This document shows, one piece after another, positions 46,229-54,957 of a DNA stretch of 62,657 nucleotides. Both the position numbers and the translations under genes were made by a program. A model generated the notes under the pieces. It ran no database searches. It worked only from the letters and a program-made list of their open reading frames with translations, and was not told the DNA's origin. Positions within the stretch are counted from its first letter, which is position 1. Each line of letters starts with the position of its first letter. Source of the DNA: Cyclobacteriaceae bacterium (GTDB lineage Bacteria > Bacteroidota > Bacteroidia > Cytophagales > Cyclobacteriaceae); NCBI GenBank assembly GCA_029858965.1, contig JAOUDZ010000020.1:1-62657 (forward strand). Reading direction: 5' to 3'.

Positions 46229-47341
46229 CTACTGCGTTGTGATTTCTGATAATTTCCTGAAGAAGCCCTTTTTCCGATCGGAATTGATCCCCCAGTCAAC
46301 CGGCACGCTTTGATAACCTGATTCGTATCCCTCATCTTTCATCCGATAGTCAAAATACCCCCAGGAGGCATACGCGCGTACCGCTGAAACAAAGTTGCAG
46401 CTGTCAGCCTCAAAATTAAAATGATCATCCTCATTGAACAATATTGGTTTTGGCGTGTACCCTTCCACATTTCTGGTGGATTCAACCAACCTCGCGATTG
46501 AAGAAGGCTCATGCATGCCGTTACCATGCAAAAGAATAAAATCAGCGGTGGATACCACATTTGGCAGGGGAAGAAATCCACCGCCATAACTCGTACTGAC
46601 CAGCAGGCGGGAGTCACCATACTGCATGTTCTTTACACGGTCGATGAGCTCATGTACGCGATGTGGTTGCAGGATCTCATGATCATACCGGACATTGCAT
46701 TCGTTATTAATCTCGATGAGTATGTTCTTATACCCGCTGTCGATAATCCAGTTTGTGATATTATCCACGCCTCGAAGAATCGAGGCTTCATCCTTCAGAT
46801 GTTGATCCTGGCCAAAATAGAAATAACCCAGGATAACCACCATCCCAAGTTCATCGGCCTTGTGCAGTATACGATCCAGTCGGCCCATGTATTCAGGGCG
46901 CAGGCCTCCCGTTGAATCAAAAGCTGAGTTAATCCATCCATTATTTCCATACCCCAAAGGACTACCTCCCTGCAAATTCAATGTAAATGCAAGGAGCCCA
47001 GCCTTATACCATTCCTCCATTGAGGCGACGAACTCATTGGTATTTCTATCCGGATCCCAGATATTTGTATCCGGGTATTTGAACCGCTCACGCGTTTCAG
47101 GATTTAGATCATCAAAGATGCCCTGAACCATACGCGAATTAAAAAGTAATCCTTCTATTTTATTTCCTTTCCATTCCCGTCCTGCATAGGTCAATGCTCC
47201 GTTAATATAAAACCGATCTCCTGAAATGGAAACAGTAGTCTTCCTTCCCGATGTTGAACAGGCGACAATTAAGATCCAAAGGAGCATGCACAATAAAGCA
47301 TTGCGTCCGACAAATTTTGAGCTAAGCTTCACGCTTTTCAT
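46229..47341 (-). CDS. Clan GH-A (GH5-like) glycoside hydrolase lipoprotein
   Basis: From ATG 47341 there are 370 residues: a basic start, hydrophobic core and lipobox IVAC near residue 28. The barrel has YAGREWKGNKIEGLLFNSRMVQ, LAFTLNLQGGSPLGY, and the acid/base in LIEINNEC (Glu214); the nucleophile is probably Glu304 in ILFNEDDHF. Strand-4 NE and strand-7 E positions fit clan A glycosidases such as GH5. The exact family and substrate are unclear. An upstream Met at 47410 would add 23 residues ahead of the signal and is unlikely. It stands just downstream of an FtsX permease remnant. Confidence 0.78.
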   Translation of the reverse strand: MKSVKLSSKFVGRNALLCMLLWILIVACSTSGRKTTVSISGDRFYINGALTYAGREWKGNKIEGLLFNSRMVQGIFDDLNPETRERFKYPDTNIWDPDRNTNEFVASMEEWYKAGLLAFTLNLQGGSPLGYGNNGWINSAFDSTGGLRPEYMGRLDRILHKADELGMVVILGYFYFGQDQHLKDEASILRGVDNITNWIIDSGYKNILIEINNECNVRYDHEILQPHRVHELIDRVKNMQYGDSRLLVSTSYGGGFLPLPNVVSTADFILLHGNGMHEPSSIARLVESTRNVEGYTPKPILFNEDDHFNFEADSCNFVSAVRAYASWGYFDYRMKDEGYESGYQSVPVDWGINSDRKKGFFRKLSEITTQ

Positions 47342-47418
47342 TCTGTTTTCTATCCACCTATAATTTTTATCTGCCTGAACGATTATCAATTTTTCAGGGC
47401 TGGTTTCCAATTCGTCTC

Positions 47419-47620
47419 CTTATTCGTGCCGAATGGCCTTTATCGGATCAGAAACTGCAGCTTTATATGTTTCAAATCCAACGGCAAGCAGTGTAATAAG
47501 CATTAAAACTAAAACACTGCCGATGAAAATCAACACATCCATGGACTGCTTATAAATAAAAGTATTCAGCCACTGATCTCCCACGTATAGCCGGTGCAAG
47601 CGTTTTTCTGCGCGTCCGGC
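47419..47620 (-). pseudogene. C-terminal remnant of an FtsX/MacB-like ABC transporter permease
   Basis: The minus strand encodes RLHRLYVGDQWLNTFIYK, then a hydrophobic helix (VLIFIGSVLVLMLITLLAV) and GFETYKAAVSDPIKAIRHE followed by a stop. The AAxxxPIKAIRxE ending is the signature of the large Bacteroidota FtsX-type permeases, whose full length is about 800 residues. Upstream of about 47620 the frame loses family likeness and no other permease segments are seen. The piece is therefore the last 60 or so codons of a deleted gene. Confidence 0.75.
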
Positions 47621-47822
47621 CCGACAAAAATGGAAAAATGGTGATAGCCTATGACCCCTTAAAACGGTTCAGGAAGAAAAGATAGGAATATAAATCGTTG
47701 ACTATTTGATAGTTAAGATTCTATGATCGCCCTGACCACCGACCTGCTCATTCCTGTACAAAATGAGCACTCCCTGGTTACTATGTGTGTCAACAATTGT
47801 ATTCAAATCAGCATTTACCTGT

Positions 47823-47848
47823 ACCTGGCAGGTGAAACTGTATCTTTA
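47823..47848 (+). promoter_or_regulatory. Candidate promoter with palindrome before the response regulator
   Basis: TATCTTTA at 47841-47848 is one base from the Bacteroidota -7 box (TAnnTTTG) and lies 16 bases before the GTG start. ACCTG-G-CAGGT at 47823-47833 is a perfect palindrome located just upstream of it, inside where the promoter spacer would be. The pairing as promoter plus operator is inferred. Confidence 0.3.
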
Positions 47849-47864
47849 ACAAAACTACTTCCTT

Positions 47865-48212
47865 GTGAGAGTACTGATTGTAGATGATGAAGAACTGGAT
47901 CTTTTTATTCACAAGAAGTTACTGAGTCTTGAATTTGAAACTGCAGGCTTCACCTCTGTGAAGGATGCGCTGGCATGGGCAGCGCAAAATGATTTCGACG
48001 TCGCGATAATCGATTACTATCTTGGCACCGGAATCTATGCTAACCACATGCTCAAGGAATTGATTGCTATACGAGGTGCCACCTTTAAAGCATTCGTTGC
48101 GACCAATTACGTGAATGATAAGCAAGTGATTGATTTACGAGCATCAGGTTTCACAGACATCATTTACAAACCCCTGACACTCGAGATCCTTAATAGCAAA
48201 CTTGGGCTATAG
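47865..48212 (+). CDS. Single-domain response regulator
   Basis: The 115-residue protein is a CheY-like receiver alone. It has the acidic pair Asp7-Asp8 (VLIVDDEE), the phosphoacceptor Asp50 (AIIDYYLG), Thr80 and Lys102 (YKPL), so all key residues are present. The start is GTG at 47865, placed right before the first beta strand; no ATG fits. No output domain is attached and no histidine kinase is adjacent; the TPR kinase at 12336 and the broken CHASE3 kinase at 61111 are far away. It may take part in a phosphorelay or act by protein contact. Confidence 0.88.
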   Translation: MRVLIVDDEELDLFIHKKLLSLEFETAGFTSVKDALAWAAQNDFDVAIIDYYLGTGIYANHMLKELIAIRGATFKAFVATNYVNDKQVIDLRASGFTDIIYKPLTLEILNSKLGL

Positions 48213-48243
48213 CGGAACTAACTTCCCTGTAGTGTCAGATCGC

Positions 48244-48771
48244 CTATATACCCCATTCAGGCACTGCCACTGTTTCATCAAACAACTCATCTAAATAGTA
48301 TGGTCGCTTGAAAGTGCTGTTACAAATTTCATCTCCTATTGGATAAAGACAAGGTGCGTACACGCCAAGGTTATTTTCTGTCATCAGGCTTTTTGCATCT
48401 CCGTTTGGTAACAATGCGTTATCATGCAACCTGCCTAAGAAACAGTGTCCTAATTCATGAAATAAGAAGGCTTCTTGCTCCTCATTTGAATACCAGCACA
48501 CAATATTTGGATTAATGGTTATTACTTTCTGAATAGGGGCATTCAAGACGTAGGAATTGCATTGACCGCAGTACGGGCTCGCAAGGCTTTCATCGTATTT
48601 GATGATGAGATTTTCTATTCTAAACGCAAATCCTCTGGTGGAAGCTTCGCTTATGAAGGTATCAATGAAAGGTTGCAGGTCCGCTGGAACATTGTAGACT
48701 GAATGAAAATCCGAATCTTCGGAACATCCCAGCAGAACCAGGAAAGAAAGCGAGAGATACGAAAATCGCAT
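48244..48771 (-). CDS. HExxH putative zinc-metallopeptidase lipoprotein
   Basis: The 175-residue protein has a lipoprotein signal with lipobox LLGC (Cys16). HELGH at residues 105-109 with a further His at 116 (HELGHCFLGRLH) suggests a zinc site; the spacing is one residue longer than the metzincin pattern. YCGQC at 67-71 could bind metal or form a disulfide. The family is small and I do not recognise a named member. It probably lies in the outer membrane or periplasm and converges on the response regulator gene with 31 bases between stops. Peptidase activity is inferred from the motif alone. Confidence 0.65.
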   Translation of the reverse strand: MRFSYLSLSFLVLLGCSEDSDFHSVYNVPADLQPFIDTFISEASTRGFAFRIENLIIKYDESLASPYCGQCNSYVLNAPIQKVITINPNIVCWYSNEEQEAFLFHELGHCFLGRLHDNALLPNGDAKSLMTENNLGVYAPCLYPIGDEICNSTFKRPYYLDELFDETVAVPEWGI

Positions 48772-48842
48772 ATAAACATTGATATTAAAGGGATATCAAA
48801 GCTAACCGTTGAGGGCGACTTAACAATACTTAAAGGCTTTAA

Positions 48843-51764
48843 CTAGATCAGCATTTCCCACAGAATCTGAACTGGATGCATAGCTTCTCTTCCGGTTCCA
48901 TCCTTTATCTGGTGCCGACAACTTGTTCCTGCCGCAGCGATAATCACTTCTTCGGGCTGCTCTCGAACCGCTGGAAAGAGAACCAGCTCACCGATTTGCA
49001 TCGAAAGGTCATAGTGCTCTCGCTCGTAGCCAAAAGAACCTGCCATGCCACAACAACCGGAAGGAATAATATGAACCTTATTATTTCCCATACTGGTCAG
49101 AATCTTCTTTACAGGTGTAAGAGAAGAAAGCGCTTTTTGCTGGCAGTGCCCATGAAGTTTGATGAGTGATCCGCTGTTCTTGAATAATTGCAGGTTAATA
49201 TTCCCGGCATCCAGCTCTTTTGCCAGGAACTCTTCAATCATCAGGGTGTTCGATGCCAACTGTTTCGCATCGTCTTTCTCATCGGCCCGGAGCAGGTCAG
49301 GGTATTCATCCCGGAAGGTCAGGATTGCCGATGGCTCCACACCTACCAACGGTGTTTCCGCCGAAACAACTTCCTTGAATAACGCTACATTCTTTCTCGC
49401 CAATTCACGGGCTTCGACTAGCATGCCCTTCGACAGAAAACTTCTTCCAGACTCATGATGCGGTAGCACGTTAACAGCGTATCCCAATTTATCAAGCAAC
49501 TTAATGGCAGTGATTCCGATTTCAGCTTCATTAAAATTTAACAGCTCATCAATAAACAAGTAAACCTTTTTTATAGGCTTCGTGGCCGTGGGTTCAAACA
49601 CGCGCTCGAACCACCTCCTCCAGCTGACCTTTGAAATAGCAGGCATACTTCTCTTTGTGGCGAATCCCATTATTGACTTCGCGACATGGCTTGTGAGTTT
49701 GTTGCCGAACAACATCCTATAGCCCCAGGGTATCATCGAAGCTAACTTCATTCCAGATCCAAAGTTTCCAATGAGCCGGCTCCGGAATGGGACACCTTTT
49801 TCCTTGTAGTATTGATATTGCCATTCCTGCTTTAATTTCCCCATATCGACATTGGAAGGGCACTCCGACTTGCAGCCTTTGCAGCTGAGGCATAGATCCA
49901 TCACTTCTTTGATCTCGTCGTGAGCAAAAGGATTTCCCTTGTCGGAACTTCGAATCATTTCGCGCAAAATATTCGCACGGGCCCGCGTTGTTTCTTTTTC
50001 ATTACGCGTAGCCATGTAACTGGGGCACATTGTACCACCGCTTAATTCTGTTTTTCTACAATCGCCAGAACCATTGCATTGTTCCGCCGCCCGCAAAATT
50101 CCCAACGTATCAGAAAAATCCAATATGGTATCAAACGCCTTCGTTTCCGTATCCCTTTCATAGCGCAGGTTACTATCCATGGGAGAAGTGTCGACAATCT
50201 TACCCGGATTGAAAATATTGTTGGGATCCCATACTTTCTTAAGCGTTTTTATCAATTGGTAATTATGATCTCCGATCATCTGTGGTATAAACTCACCACG
50301 CAATCGGCCATCACCGTGTTCTCCGGATAATGAGCCCTGGTATTTCTTCACCAGTGTGGCCGTCTCTGTGGCCATGAGGCGAAAGAGTTTTATACCTTCT
50401 GAAGTCTTGAGATCAAGAATGGGCCGCAAGTGTATTTCACCTGACCCTGCATGCGCATAATGCACGCTATAGAGCCCATGTTTCTTCAAGAGTATGTTCA
50501 TTTCGGCGATGTAGTCGGGCAAATCGTTCACATCTACCGCCGTATCTTCTATTACCGGCACAGGCTTCTCGTCTCCGGGTACATTCGACAATAATCCCAG
50601 CCCTGCCTTCCTTAGGTCCCATACTTTCTTGATATCCTCCCCCCCTACGACGGGGTAGGAATAGCCCAAACCCTTGCCCTTCAAATCTTTAATTAACGCC
50701 AGCGCATCCGCCTCGACACTTTCGTCGGTATTGCGGGTAAGCTCTGCCACCAAGATCGCTTTCGGATCGCCTTCAATAAAAAAACGGTTTTCCGCCTGAC
50801 CTCGATTTCGTTTGGTTGCTTCAAAAACATAGTGGTCCATCAACTCTACGGCAGATGGATTATGCTTCAGCACAGCCAGATTCGCCCGCAGTGATTCATC
50901 TATACTGTGACAATGAATACAAACCAACTTTTTGTGGGGAGGTGCAAGCGGGGTCAATTTTATTTTGGCCGAAACCACAAAGGCCAGCGTACCTTCGGAT
51001 CCTGCTATAAGACTGCAAAAGTTAAAAAGCTCTCCCGAAGGATCAAAAGGCTTCATCCTGGCCAGCATGTCAATTGCATAGCCCGTGTTTCTCCGGGGAA
51101 TTGAAAGCTTTGGGAATTCCCGCTCAATCTCCGTTATGTTTTTAGGATCTGATAGCACTTCATAAATGTGTGTATACAGCTTCGACTCGAGACCATCACC
51201 ATTTTGATTCTTTGCATGGGAAAAGAAATTATCGGTTTGCAATGGACCGAAGTTCACCCTACTCCCATCGGAAAGTATTGCATCTACGCCTAGCAAATGC
51301 TCCCGAACACTCCCGTAAACAACAGAATTAGAACCACAGCTATTATTGCCTATCATCCCGCCAATCATCGCACGATTTGCCGTTGAAGTTTCAGGTGCGA
51401 AAAACAAACCGTAGGATTTTAGATGCCAATTGAGATCGTCCCGTACGATTCCAGGCTGCACAATAGCCCAGCCTTCCTGGGGATTGACTTCGATTATCTT
51501 ATCGAAGTGCTTTGACATATCTACCACAATACCACCCCCTACAACCTGCCCGGCAAGAGAAGTTCCTGCGGTTCTTGGTATAAGCGAGGTTCGATTTTCG
51601 TTCGCAAAACGGATAAGTCTTTCAATATCTTTTTCATTCTTAGGGATGGCAACGGCCAACGGAATCTCCCTGTAGGCGGATGCATCGGTAGCATATAATC
51701 TGCGCGTGGTCTCATCCCTGAAGAATTCTCCCTCCAGTTCATTTTCTAAAGCACCAAAGTTCAT
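48843..51764 (-). CDS. FAD-linked oxidase / Fe-S oxidoreductase fusion (YdiJ/D-lactate dehydrogenase-like)
   Basis: The 973-residue protein fuses two parts. Residues about 30-530 are an FAD_binding_4 plus FAD-oxidase C domain: LIPRTAGTSLAGQVVGGG, MIGGMIGNNSCGSNS, HAGSGEIHLRP and SGEHGDGRLRGEF. Residues about 540-973 carry Fe-S ligands (CNGSGDC...CP and CLSCKGCKSECP) and CCG domains (LHGHCQQKAL, PSGCCGMAGSFGYE). The layout is that of YdiJ and related 2-hydroxyacid dehydrogenases, which oxidise D-lactate or D-2-hydroxyglutarate and feed electrons to quinone. No signal peptide; probably at the inner face of the membrane. Confidence 0.92.
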   Translation of the reverse strand: MNFGALENELEGEFFRDETTRRLYATDASAYREIPLAVAIPKNEKDIERLIRFANENRTSLIPRTAGTSLAGQVVGGGIVVDMSKHFDKIIEVNPQEGWAIVQPGIVRDDLNWHLKSYGLFFAPETSTANRAMIGGMIGNNSCGSNSVVYGSVREHLLGVDAILSDGSRVNFGPLQTDNFFSHAKNQNGDGLESKLYTHIYEVLSDPKNITEIEREFPKLSIPRRNTGYAIDMLARMKPFDPSGELFNFCSLIAGSEGTLAFVVSAKIKLTPLAPPHKKLVCIHCHSIDESLRANLAVLKHNPSAVELMDHYVFEATKRNRGQAENRFFIEGDPKAILVAELTRNTDESVEADALALIKDLKGKGLGYSYPVVGGEDIKKVWDLRKAGLGLLSNVPGDEKPVPVIEDTAVDVNDLPDYIAEMNILLKKHGLYSVHYAHAGSGEIHLRPILDLKTSEGIKLFRLMATETATLVKKYQGSLSGEHGDGRLRGEFIPQMIGDHNYQLIKTLKKVWDPNNIFNPGKIVDTSPMDSNLRYERDTETKAFDTILDFSDTLGILRAAEQCNGSGDCRKTELSGGTMCPSYMATRNEKETTRARANILREMIRSSDKGNPFAHDEIKEVMDLCLSCKGCKSECPSNVDMGKLKQEWQYQYYKEKGVPFRSRLIGNFGSGMKLASMIPWGYRMLFGNKLTSHVAKSIMGFATKRSMPAISKVSWRRWFERVFEPTATKPIKKVYLFIDELLNFNEAEIGITAIKLLDKLGYAVNVLPHHESGRSFLSKGMLVEARELARKNVALFKEVVSAETPLVGVEPSAILTFRDEYPDLLRADEKDDAKQLASNTLMIEEFLAKELDAGNINLQLFKNSGSLIKLHGHCQQKALSSLTPVKKILTSMGNNKVHIIPSGCCGMAGSFGYEREHYDLSMQIGELVLFPAVREQPEEVIIAAAGTSCRHQIKDGTGREAMHPVQILWEMLI

Positions 51765-51927
51765 GCAGCAAAACTAAATAAAAACCCTGTACAGCGTAAA
51801 CGCAATCTGTTGAAGAAAAGCAGCAATACGGAAGCATTACAAAATTATTTGCCACAGCTGTAGTAAAGTCCGAAAAGCATATTTTTAAATCCGTAGTAAA
51901 AACAATAATTTGACCATCGCAAAAATC

Positions 51928-54123
51928 ATGACCGGAACCCGTTTCTTCCTCATCCAGCAGACCAGCAGGTATTTATCCCTTTTCTTATGCGTCGCTACGC
52001 TTTATTATGGCTGTAAACCAGACAGAAACAAATACCGAAGCTGGACTATTTACAAAGCTGACTCAGAAAGTAGCAGCTATTCCGAACTGTCGGAGATCGA
52101 TAAACAGAATGTCAATCAACTGCAAGTAGCATGGACGTTTAATCCGAATGACGCAGTTGGGTTACGACCTGGAAACAGTGAGTGTAACCCCATTATTGTG
52201 GACAACGTCATGTATGCCACTTCTGCAAGACACAGGCTCTATGCCATTGAGGCCAGTACCGGCAAGAAAATCTGGTCGTTCGATCCGTTCAATGGTGGAA
52301 AAGGTGGTGGCATCAACCGTGGTGTTACCTATTGGGAAAGCGGTGATGACAAGCGAATTCTATATACTGCTGGTAATAATCTTTTTGCCCAAGATGCAAT
52401 GACGGGAGCCCTGATTGAAGAATTTGGTACCGGCGGGAAAGTGAACTTAAAGATCGGCCTTCGCGGAGATACAGCCACCATATTTGTAATACCAACTTCA
52501 CCAGGCATAGTCTATCGGGATTTGCTCATCATGGGTGCCGAGGTATCAGAGTTGTATGGTGCTGAACCTGGATATATCAGGGCCTACAATATCAGAACAG
52601 GCAAACTCGAATGGACCTTCCACACCATCCCTCATCCCGGAGAGCCCGGATATGAAACCTGGCCAAAAGATGCGTGGAAATATGCTGGCGGGGTAAACGA
52701 CTGGGCAGGTATGAGTCTGGATGAGAAACGGGGGATGGTTTTTCTTGCCCTGGGGTCTCCATCATACGACTTCTATGGTGCAGATCGGATAGGTCAAAAC
52801 CTGTTTGGGAACTCTGTTGTCGCACTTGACGCAGGCACAGGCAACTACAGATGGCACTTTCAGACTGTCCATCACGACTTGTGGGATTATGATTTACCGG
52901 CCCCGCCAAATCTGGTGACTGTAAACAGAAATGGAAAGAAAATTGACGCTGTAGCACAGACTACCAAATCTGGATTTCTTTTTGTTCTGGATCGGGAAAC
53001 CGGAGAGTCTTTGTTCCCCATCGAAGAAAGAAAGGTACCCGCGTCACGCGTACCCGGAGAAGAAACCTGGCCGACACAACCCTTCCCTTTAAAGCCACTC
53101 CCCTATGCACGGCAACACATGACCATTGACGACCTTTCCAATTTCTCTGAACCCGCCCACGACTCTTTGGTAAAGAGATTCAATTCCCTGCGATATGAAG
53201 GGCTTTTCACGCCTCCAGACCTCGACGGAACGCTGATGCTGCCCGGAACAAGGGGTGGTTCGAGTTGGGGAGGCGGCGCATTTGACTATTCGACAAGTGT
53301 GTTGTATGTAAAATCAAACGATTCGCCTGAAATTGATCACCTTCAAAAAGTCGAGGCAACTCCCGGGCTTGAAGAACAGCCCACGTATTTTCAGGGGAAG
53401 GCAATTTACATGAGCTACTGTGCGAATTGTCATGGAAGGGACCTAAAAGGATTCGAATCGCTTTATCCACCACTCATTGGGATCAAAGATAAAATGAAGA
53501 AAGAAGAAGCGTTGGCAAAAATCAGACAAGGGGCAGGAAGGATGCCCGCTTTCGCAGCCATCTTGCAAGGGAAGGAAAAAGCTATCATTGAATTCTTATT
53601 TGAAAAAGAAAATACTAAGCCTTCTCAAATGGAATCTGAAATTTTTGAAATCCACGCTAACAAGCTATCTCTTGAAAGAACAGATAGCGCAGATAGACCC
53701 ATGTACCTGAACACGACGGCGTATGGTCATTTCCTAGATATTGACGGAAATCCTGGCATCAAACCACCATGGGGTACATTGAACGCCATCAACCTCAGCA
53801 CCGGAGAATTTGTGTGGAAGATACCCCTCGGAAACCATCCGGAATTACAGGAAGTTGGCGCCCCTCAGACAGGAGCCGCCGGGTCCGGGGGACCTATTGT
53901 GACCGCAGGAGGTCTGGTATTTATCGGAAGTACGCATGACAGGAAGTTTCGTGCTTTTGATAAGGACACAGGTGACTTGTTGTGGGAAACCACACTTCCG
54001 GGTATCGCCAATGCAACACCTTGCACCTATTGGAGTAATGGGAAGCAATATGTCGCTGTATCTGTATCCGGTACGGTAGAAAACCCTTCCGGAAATATCA
54101 TCAGCTTCGCTTTACCGGAATGA
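51928..54123 (+). CDS. PQQ-dependent dehydrogenase lipoprotein with inserted cytochrome c domain
   Basis: The ATG at 51928 gives 731 residues with a lipoprotein-like signal ending YYGC (a TTG six codons earlier is possible). The PQQ propeller shows ASTGKKIWSFDPF, FHTIPHPGEPGYETWPKDAW, HHDLWDYDLPAPPNLV and, near the end, NLSTGEFVWKIPLG, as in quinoprotein glucose dehydrogenase relatives. A cytochrome c domain interrupts the propeller, with CANCH at residues 498-502 and a candidate axial Met in GRMPAFA. It should oxidise sugars or alcohols in the periplasm and pass electrons on internally. The SMP-30 lactonase gene lies 0.8 kb away, which suits aldose-to-lactone chemistry. Confidence 0.9.
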   Translation: MTGTRFFLIQQTSRYLSLFLCVATLYYGCKPDRNKYRSWTIYKADSESSSYSELSEIDKQNVNQLQVAWTFNPNDAVGLRPGNSECNPIIVDNVMYATSARHRLYAIEASTGKKIWSFDPFNGGKGGGINRGVTYWESGDDKRILYTAGNNLFAQDAMTGALIEEFGTGGKVNLKIGLRGDTATIFVIPTSPGIVYRDLLIMGAEVSELYGAEPGYIRAYNIRTGKLEWTFHTIPHPGEPGYETWPKDAWKYAGGVNDWAGMSLDEKRGMVFLALGSPSYDFYGADRIGQNLFGNSVVALDAGTGNYRWHFQTVHHDLWDYDLPAPPNLVTVNRNGKKIDAVAQTTKSGFLFVLDRETGESLFPIEERKVPASRVPGEETWPTQPFPLKPLPYARQHMTIDDLSNFSEPAHDSLVKRFNSLRYEGLFTPPDLDGTLMLPGTRGGSSWGGGAFDYSTSVLYVKSNDSPEIDHLQKVEATPGLEEQPTYFQGKAIYMSYCANCHGRDLKGFESLYPPLIGIKDKMKKEEALAKIRQGAGRMPAFAAILQGKEKAIIEFLFEKENTKPSQMESEIFEIHANKLSLERTDSADRPMYLNTTAYGHFLDIDGNPGIKPPWGTLNAINLSTGEFVWKIPLGNHPELQEVGAPQTGAAGSGGPIVTAGGLVFIGSTHDRKFRAFDKDTGDLLWETTLPGIANATPCTYWSNGKQYVAVSVSGTVENPSGNIISFALPE

Positions 54124-54187
54124 TCTCAAATGCTTAGCTGGAAATTCGTGGGTGAACCACTTTCTTTGGAGGAGATACTCCTGGGCT

Positions 54188-54586
54188 TCAGGCATTAATA
54201 AATACCAACTTTTGAATCAGCCATACAGCCAGGGTAGCACCGGCCATTATTGTGGCCCAGGTAAATATGAGGCGAGATTCCTTCTCGCTGTTCTCACGCT
54301 CAACACTTTCAATTTTCTGCGCCACATACCCAACTTTGTCAGCATTAGTAAGAATAAACCATCCCTTTATTGTCAAAGAAATCGTTGATTCTGTTTCCTG
54401 CAACATATTGTCAGTGATGAGGAAGTTAATATGGTCTTCAACAACAGAATAGTCAGGGCTAAGGTTCTCATAAAAGGACCGGTCTCTAACGCGTTCACGC
54501 GCAATGTGCTTATTTCCCTCAAACTTCCTGAGAATGTTATCACAAATGATTTCGTCCATCATTACACTTAAGCTTCTAAACTTCAT
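54188..54586 (-). CDS. Membrane-anchored winged-helix-like protein of unknown function
   Basis: The 132-residue product has a helical N-terminal part (MMDEIICDNILRKFEGNKHI through VVEDHINFLITDNMLQET) that looks like a small winged-helix module, followed by STISLTIKGWFILTNADK as possible wing, a charged helix, and one C-terminal membrane helix (about 108-128). I recognise no family. It converges on the PQQ dehydrogenase gene with 64 bases between. Membrane tethering of a DNA-binding-like fold would be unusual; a plain structural role is as likely. Confidence 0.55.
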   Translation of the reverse strand: MKFRSLSVMMDEIICDNILRKFEGNKHIARERVRDRSFYENLSPDYSVVEDHINFLITDNMLQETESTISLTIKGWFILTNADKVGYVAQKIESVERENSEKESRLIFTWATIMAGATLAVWLIQKLVFINA

Positions 54587-54957
54587 AATCGTTGGAGGTT
54601 TGAGGTTAAAGAATTAATAAAAATAACGAATTGACGATTCTATGGCATAGTTTGACCGGCCAGCGTAAGGTAATGTCGTTGTATTCCACTTAATCCGGGA
54701 TGACCTGCAATTCGCCCTGCTCTACCACATTCCGATTGGATAACCCAATTTGGCTCCGGCGAAAACCGAGAGGATCGAAAATGATGATGCGACATACCAC
54801 TGTAATCATCTCCAATCTGTTGATTATCAATAGGTTTATCCGATACACCAAACAAATGAGTCAGTATATCCCTGAATTCAGGACGATTGTGTGGGCTGCG
54901 TCTGCAACTGTTTCATGATGGGCAAAAACATACCGCTTTGATAAGGTGCTTTTTAAC
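54587..54957. other. Intergenic region with an unrecognised open stretch
   Basis: In these 371 bases the minus strand has one unbroken frame from about 54915 to 54640 (SPHNRPEFRDILTHLFGV and on to YLTLAGQTMP). There is no good start codon, only TTG inside, and I cannot match it to a family. It might be a gene remnant. The plus strand offers nothing better. Confidence 0.3.
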
